Positions 62,801 to 64,000 of a stretch of DNA of 64,000 nt are shown here, piece after piece. The translations under genes and the position numbers were made by a program. The notes beneath the pieces are model-generated. The model saw nothing but the letters and a program-made list of their open reading frames with translations, ran no database searches and had not been told where the DNA came from. The stretch is from contig BTPG01000002.1 in NCBI GenBank assembly GCA_036245525.1, positions 163,938,738-164,002,737 of the forward strand, given 5' to 3'. Numbering within the stretch: position 1 is the first letter of the stretch; every line of letters begins with the position of its first letter. This DNA is from Semisulcospira habei. Taxonomy: Eukaryota > Mollusca > Gastropoda > Semisulcospiridae.

Positions 62801-63974
62801 TCGACGGCCTATACCCGGGTAGGGGTGACAGGCGTAAGTAAGTAAGTAGAAAGGTCTTAAGACAAAGTATCCTTGGGCCAAGTTTGAAGAATGTGGCTTG
62901 TAGTCTCCGAGAAAATGCCAACATTAAAGTTTACCATGGACGACGGCAGATGACGGACGGACGACCACTGGCCCAAAACATACTCACTTTTGCTTCGCAT
63001 GTGAACCGAAAAGTAATATTCAATGGTAGAATTAGGATAACAACAATGATGACTACTCACCTCCACCATCCACTCAAAGAGGATAGCCCGCATTCGCGGC
63101 TCTAGCTGTTCGTGTCTGATGAAGATGCGGCGGGTGTGGCGGTACAGGATTTCCTTCTTGATCATGGCATTCCACACATCACGAGGGTCGCCCCAATCCA
63201 ACTGTGGCAGGGGACACAGACGCTGATGGGCTGGCTGCCGGAAGTGATTCTGCAAAATAGGATGAAATTTGTTTTTTAACCATGCAGCAGTCATAGTATA
63301 AAATGCTCTACTGACTGGCAAGAGTTAACTCATTTAACCCCATGGTCACATTTTCCAACTCTGGAGGTGTTCACTGTTGAGTAGCTGCCCTAGCTGTTGT
63401 ACCAGTTGCACAAGATGGGACGATCCTGAAGGTGCCAAGGTAATCTGATGCTACCCTTGAATTGTCAGGGTTAATCCATCTCCTGCTGTAAGGCATCGGG
63501 GCTAAATGGGTTAAAAATGCTTTGTAGTGTTGCTCTGCCTATCTCTAGGTAAAGGTAAACTGTATTACAACTGAAGAAAAATCATACAGTAATAGTTTTG
63601 GTTGTTTTTTTTTTTTTATTTAAAAGACAAGTTTACAGAAAAAAGTACAAGTACAACTAATGAGCAAAATCAGAGAAAACCAATCTAGTACTGTTATGTT
63701 AAATTCAGCAATCACGGCATACCAGGTAATTTAAAACATTGAGTCATTCTTTCAAACTTACACTAAATCTAAAGTGTGAATGTCTCTGTATGGAGAAAGT
63801 GTAGATGTGATCATCGTAGTTCTCTTTCTCCAGGCTGTCGAGGTCACCACCAGGGCCTGGAACATGCGTGTGATCGGGACATGGCATCATGGAGGGAGGG
63901 AGAGGCGGCTGTGTGTTGGGCTGAACCACCATGGACGAAGTGAGGCACGTCCCTGGCATGGATTGCCACTTGTT
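37759..63974 (-). CDS. CCNE: Cyclin E, C-terminal eight exons
   Basis: Cyclin E binds and activates CDK2 in the nucleus at the G1/S transition. Exons from 5' to 3' on the - strand: 63974-63762, 63249-63061, 60099-59953, 59513-59418, 59249-59052, 47926-47815, 47133-46976 and 37926-37759. All have GT-AG introns and compatible phases, giving about 425 residues. The cyclin box includes [73 protein letters not shown] and [15 protein letters not shown]. The second fold has [20 protein letters not shown], then VKWMAPF and DAHNIQT, both as in human CCNE1. The C-terminus has [10 protein letters not shown], equivalent to the human LLTPPQSGKK FBW7 degron. Unusual is an acidic insert ([19 protein letters not shown]) inside the box. 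The first exon(s) lie beyond the window. The gene spans at least 26 kb because of repeat-filled introns. Confidence 0.92.
38009..38216. mobile_element. TTAA-type hairpin, type B, in last cyclin E intron
   Basis: TTAACCTATTACATCCTGAG to TATCAGGATGATAAGGATTA+A. Inner arms TTCAAGGGTGGTGCCAGAAT / ATTCTGGCACCACCCTTGAA meet at AGCTTGGCACCAAGCT, a perfect palindrome of about 56 bp. Confidence 0.85.
38867..38898. repeat. (G)32 tract
   Basis: An uninterrupted G run inside the LTR-like element. Confidence 0.95.
39012..39064 (-). mobile_element. 53 bp tail-only LINE insertion
   Basis: On the - strand: GTGAAATGGCCTTTGTCACC then TGCTCGGCGTTAAACCCCAA and TAACTAATCTGAT. Same 3' end family as 1-527 and 13744-13781. 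Flanked by TATTTAGC at 39004-39011 and 39065-39072. Confidence 0.8.
39104..40992 (-). mobile_element. RTE LINE copy 2, internally deleted and rearranged
   Basis: - strand, flanked by GAGTCATAT at 39095-39103 and 40993-41001. It retains the 5' end, part of the endonuclease, the first half of the RT and the 3' end. Large parts of the endonuclease, linker and thumb are gone. About 195 bp of RT are tandemly duplicated (39712-39906 and 39907-40101), including GTCATGCCATCGTAGCTGCT and GGTCCACRCTGTCAAATGCT. Confidence 0.85.
41002..42473. other. Interior of the LTR-like element, no coding recognised
   Basis: A/T-rich to about 41700, with a short G/C-rich patch GGGGGGTCCAGGGGCATGCC at 41230. Then comes a segment with repeated GGCGGAA motifs (42063-42115). 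Small ORFs at 41853-42470 show no recognisable domain. Confidence 0.4.
42474..43046 (+). repeat. Three tandem ~190 bp units with a conserved stem
   Basis: Units start at about 42474, 42641 and 42840. Each has GTGYTGTG/GTGTTGCGG, then a stem GGAAGCA...TGCTTC. In the middle unit it is GGAGGCA...CGCCTCC, so both sides change together. GGTCYAGTG follows. The loop contains AGCTCGACGG in units 1 and 2. It ends just before RTE copy 3. Confidence 0.65.
43059..46357 (+). mobile_element. RTE LINE copy 3, full length, near-intact
   Basis: 3299 bp, with 12 bp target duplications GTATTGTGTCTA at 43047-43058 and 46358-46369. 5' UTR of about 280 bp, one long coding region, a very short 3' end and a (GTAA)n tail. 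This is the RTE pattern (APE endonuclease + RT, about 3.3 kb, simple-repeat tail). Confidence 0.92.
43336..46349 (+). CDS. RTE copy 3 endonuclease-reverse transcriptase (one frameshift)
   Basis: About 1000 residues. The APE endonuclease comes first: [58 protein letters not shown] and [12 protein letters not shown]...ASDHHLL. Then a basic linker, then [94 protein letters not shown] and the catalytic [13 protein letters not shown]. It ends [20 protein letters not shown] and [17 protein letters not shown] net 1 bp loss at about 45304-45312 (after DSVDRE) breaks it into 43336-45354 and 45375-46349. No other stops. The family is related to the RTE-derived CFDP2 proteins of vertebrates; it is not a host gene here. 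Confidence 0.88.
46601..46975. other. Last cyclin E intron, nothing recognised
   Basis: No gene. GGCCTGATGGCCTTTTGCRC occurs twice (near 46740 and 46785), a small local duplication. Confidence 0.3.
46976..47133 (-). CDS. CCNE: Cyclin E exon, VKWMAPF and DAHNIQT
   Basis: A 158 nt exon between TGTACAG and GTGAGT. It encodes [20 protein letters not shown], then a basic segment, then [10 protein letters not shown]. These match human CVKWMVPFAMVI and EDAHNIQT. It ends in phase 0. Confidence 0.92.
47280..47498. mobile_element. Type C and type A TTAA-type hairpins, adjacent and decayed
   Basis: CTTCTGGCCGTCGGTAGCAC and ACTGCTAAAGAGTTATTC form a shortened type C (47280-47352). It is followed by a type A (47356-47498) with AAGCCCCAAGGTCCCATTTC and TCAAGGGTAGTGCCACATTA, ending GGCTAAATGGGTTAA; its right inner arm is lost. 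Confidence 0.65.
47815..47926 (-). CDS. CCNE: Cyclin E exon, second cyclin fold
   Basis: A 112 nt exon between TGTTTGCAG and GTCAGA. It encodes [27 protein letters not shown] and CVTPYT plus one base of Gly. Human has [27 protein letters not shown] in the same place. The intron before it is 11 kb and contains RTE, DIRS and I-like LINE insertions. Confidence 0.92.
48025..48195. mobile_element. TTAA-type hairpin, type A
   Basis: Arms TTCAAGGTTGTGCCAGATTA / TAATCTGGCACTACACTTGA, tip GGCGCCTGAAGGCACC. The right end GACCTTGGGGCTAAAAGGGT+TAA is the complement of the left end of the copy at 30660. Confidence 0.75.
48373..50270 (-). mobile_element. RTE LINE copy 4, internally deleted
   Basis: - strand, flanked by 16 bp duplications ACTTGCAGGTGCTACT (48357-48372 and 50271-50286). 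It keeps 5' UTR, an endonuclease with frameshifts, a short linker piece and the 3' end. The RT core is missing: a junction near 48750 joins the thumb to [11 protein letters not shown]. It is more diverged than copies 1, 3 and 5. Located in a cyclin E intron. Confidence 0.88.
50287..51268. other. Cyclin E intron, repeats of unknown type
   Basis: GTGTTAACTGTTCAC is repeated (50507-50540). A motif with ATGCTCATAGAAAGT...CACACACAGATC and ATGACAG recurs three to four times between 50950 and 51190, a tandem array of about 65-90 bp units. CAGACCTGTTTACCC (50563) is the inverse of a stretch at 58240. No coding seen. Confidence 0.4.
51486..51576 (-). repeat. DIRS copy 3 internal complementary region
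   Basis: AGTCATGTCATCGGTAAGTA then CGAAAAAATACATTTTAGAG joined to TTTCCTCAAAAACATTACCG then ATGACATGACT. Joined ITR ends, as in copies 2 and 4, with this copy's CATGACT variant. Confidence 0.85.
51690..54020 (-). pseudogene. DIRS copy 3 RT end, RNase H and tyrosine recombinase
   Basis: From 5' to 3': [40 protein letters not shown]; RNase H parts [14 protein letters not shown] with a decayed first Asp box, [15 protein letters not shown] and [20 protein letters not shown]; connector [20 protein letters not shown]; recombinase [40 protein letters not shown], the box [14 protein letters not shown] with intact Arg, [20 protein letters not shown] and a Tyr-box [13 protein letters not shown]. Frameshifts near 53390-53440, 52500 and 51840 split it, but all recombinase catalytic residues can be found in one frame or another. 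Confidence 0.8.
54021..55380 (-). pseudogene. I/Nimb-like LINE, RNase H region
   Basis: - strand. [40 protein letters not shown], the first RNase H Asp in [56 protein letters not shown], then [20 protein letters not shown] and the zinc knuckle [17 protein letters not shown]. It ends with a GAA-repeat tail at 54020-54035. A short frameshift lies around 54600-54660. 5' end lost at 55380, where RTE copy 5 begins abruptly. It inserted into DIRS copy 3. Related to the remnant at 4680-5868. Confidence 0.82.
55381..57795 (-). mobile_element. RTE LINE copy 5, 3' part missing
   Basis: - strand. The 5' end (57795) is intact and reads CCTCGCGCTGGGACC. Coding (57506-55473) runs from the endonuclease to [11 protein letters not shown] in one frame with a single-base loss near 55555, and continues to [10 protein letters not shown], where it stops at 55381. 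The thumb and 3' end are absent, which is not a normal LINE truncation. An extra AEAA (GCTGCTGCCTCTGC region) occurs near 56250. Confidence 0.88.
57796..57979 (-). pseudogene. N-terminal fragment of a zinc-finger/transposase-like protein
   Basis: - strand from ATG at 57979: [40 protein letters not shown] then [19 protein letters not shown], cut off at 57796 by RTE copy 5. The K-x-Y...YPCL..SR.G..YA.C pattern resembles the start of zinc-finger domains in hAT-related proteins. Function not claimed. Confidence 0.4.
57980..58640. other. Cyclin E intron with possible pogo-like transposon remnant
   Basis: 58319-58386 (+) reads [20 protein letters not shown] then DNAT and stop, resembling the acidic C-terminus of pogo/Tigger transposases. 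GTGGGCGCGGCTTAGATACA then GTTGCGCTCAAATTTACGGT follow at 58427-58465 as a possible terminal repeat. GGTAAACAGGTCTG (58241) is the inverse of 50563. Weak evidence. Confidence 0.3.
58640..58814. mobile_element. TTAA-type hairpin, type A
   Basis: Arms GATCAACCATGATAGTTCAA / TTGAACTATCATGGTTGAT-like (mutated), core GTGATGCCAGGATAGCTTGG / CCAAGCTATCCTGTCGCCAC. Ends CCCCGATGGGTTAA. Confidence 0.7.
58823..59013. mobile_element. TTAA-type hairpin, type A, one arm shortened
   Basis: TTAACCCACAAAGCCCTGAC at the left. The right arm GCCAAGCTATTCCGACACCA then ACCTTGAAATATCATGGTC is present. Ends CAGAGCGTAAAGAGCTAAA. Immediately follows the previous element. Confidence 0.65.
59052..59249 (-). CDS. CCNE: Cyclin E exon, ALKWELSP and acidic insert
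   Basis: A 198 nt exon between CTCTTGACAG and [26 protein letters not shown] matches [20 protein letters not shown] of human CCNE1. It is followed by a charged insert of about 20 residues not present in human, then [11 protein letters not shown], which joins LLDLV of the next exon (human IFIQIAELLDL). Confidence 0.9.
59418..59513 (-). CDS. CCNE: Cyclin E exon, EIYPP block
   Basis: A 96 nt exon, exactly 32 codons, between CATCTGCAG and GTACGA. It encodes [20 protein letters not shown] and [12 protein letters not shown], matching human [20 protein letters not shown]. Confidence 0.92.
59953..60099 (-). CDS. CCNE: Cyclin E exon, VCEVY to KLD
   Basis: A 147 nt exon between TTACTACAG and GTGAGT, 49 codons. 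It encodes [28 protein letters not shown] and [16 protein letters not shown]. These align without gaps to human [20 protein letters not shown] and QLIGISSLFIAAKLE. Confidence 0.92.
60816..60867 (+). mobile_element. 52 bp tail-only RTE insertion
   Basis: GTCGACGGCCTATACCCGGG, then TAGGGGTGACAGGCGTAAGT and AAGTAAGTAAGT: the last bases of the RTE family. Flanked by 12 bp duplications ATCCAAATTAGT at 60804-60815 and 60868-60879. Confidence 0.92.
61138..61971 (+). pseudogene. 5'-truncated LINE with GATA tail, inactive RT
   Basis: Encodes [20 protein letters not shown], where the catalytic F-A-D-D is F-A-G-D. Then [19 protein letters not shown] sequence after a frameshift near 61240, [40 protein letters not shown], a stop at 61602, and [20 protein letters not shown] then [20 protein letters not shown]. 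Tail GATAGATAGATA. Flanked by 11 bp duplications AAATTATGTCA at 61127-61137 and 61972-61982. A common metazoan LINE type; clade not assigned. Confidence 0.82.
62071..62846 (+). mobile_element. RTE LINE copy 6, 3' end
   Basis: Starts at [20 protein letters not shown], just after the catalytic FADD, and is open to the natural stop at 62841. Almost identical to copy 3 (for example ILNIHWPEK against ILKIHWPEK). (GTAA)n tail. Flanked by 12 bp duplications TAGAAAGGTCTT at 62059-62070 and 62847-62858. Confidence 0.92.
63061..63249 (-). CDS. CCNE: Cyclin E exon, start of cyclin box
   Basis: A 189 nt exon between TATTTTGCAG and GTGAGT. It encodes [36 protein letters not shown] and ILFEWMVE. These match the human blocks LSWANREEVW and LQPKMRAILLDWLMEV, so this is the first cyclin-box helix and the CDK-contacting MRAIL motif. 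Confidence 0.92.
63334..63514. mobile_element. TTAA-type hairpin, type A, with a type C remnant beside it
   Basis: TTAACCCCATGGTCACATTT to CGGGGCTAAATGGGTTAA. Inner left arm missing; right part GGTGCCAAGGTAATCTGATG then CTACCCTTGAATTGTCA. A type C remnant (CTACTGACTGGCAAGAGTTA) lies just before it at 63290-63328. Confidence 0.7.
63515..63761. other. Cyclin E intron, nothing recognised
   Basis: A/T-rich with a T run at 63605-63618; no gene or repeat seen. Confidence 0.4.
63762..63974 (-). CDS. CCNE: Cyclin E exon upstream of the cyclin box
   Basis: A 213 nt, phase 0 exon. It begins after TTAATTTCAG and ends before GTAAGT. It encodes a Pro/Met-rich linker and [20 protein letters not shown]. 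This is the poorly conserved region just before the cyclin box, and it joins in frame to [10 protein letters not shown] of the next exon. Confidence 0.75.
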
Positions 63975-64000
63975 CTGAAATTAACAAGCGAAAATAAACA

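Larger units (their letters stand above)
60480..62930 (-). repeat. ~165 bp tandem repeat array, inverted, with three retro-insertions
   Basis: Units read on the + strand as TGTGACCCTTGACCTTTCTG, CATCCAAATTAGTATACATA, AGGTCTTACCATCA and AGGTATCTCTGTACCAA, the complement of the arrays in URI1. It is interrupted at 60816-60867, 61138-61971 and 62071-62846 by LINE insertions, each with its own target duplication. Located in the cyclin E intron 60100-63060. Confidence 0.8.

Noticed and set aside
29355..63514. Hairpins as tRNA or snRNA genes
   Set aside because: No tRNA A/B boxes or anticodon arm; the arms are simple long inverted repeats.

Overview
This is animal nuclear DNA. It has spliced genes with GT-AG introns, long introns full of nested retrotransposons, and no prokaryotic gene organisation. 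The transposon set (DIRS elements, RTE, I/Nimb-like and L2 LINEs, a RAG1-N-terminus-like sequence, TTAA-flanked hairpin elements) suggests a lophotrochozoan, probably a gastropod mollusc. The species is not identifiable from the sequence alone.

Two host genes face each other tail to tail. On the + strand are the last four exons of URI1 (unconventional prefoldin RPB5 interactor): 4565-4628, 19836-19995, 20937-21549 and 23791-23952. Their phases join correctly, and they carry the family's LW-RL motif, the PADIY...KSILKS motif and the AF-G-V-EK...SKF C-terminus. On the - strand are the last eight exons of a cyclin E gene, from 63974 down to a stop at 37759. They encode the full cyclin box and a C-terminal TPPRS phosphodegron. 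In human, CCNE1 and URI1 are also neighbours (19q12), so this looks like ancient microsynteny.

Most of the rest is mobile DNA. Four DIRS tyrosine-recombinase retrotransposon copies lie at about 528-4235, 7425-15690, 17047-19350 and 51269-54020 (- strand), with one tiny derivative at 5935-6333. Three copies retain an internal complementary region equal to the two inverted-repeat ends joined together. The 8.3 kb copy in the big URI1 intron also holds, between its left inverted repeat and its gag-like ORF, a decayed ORF resembling the N-terminal zinc-binding region of RAG1. Seven RTE-clade insertions (one full length with a single frameshift at 43059-46357) are in the window, six with visible target duplications. 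Other LINEs (I/Nimb-like, L2, CR1-like and unclassified) are nested among them. An apparent 3 kb solo LTR, inflated to 8.3 kb by nested LINEs, fills the last cyclin E intron.

From 29 to 38 kb, downstream of the cyclin E stop, there is no credible coding sequence. This stretch has more than a dozen short hairpin elements flanked by TTAA (piggyBac-like signature). The same families recur in cyclin E introns and in the likely URI1 3' UTR. A ~165 bp tandem repeat (6.9-7.4, 15.7-16.05, 20.2-20.9 and 60.5-62.9 kb) has been a repeated landing site for retrotransposons. Exon coordinates come from splice consensus, phase and protein similarity recognised by eye; no alignment was run.
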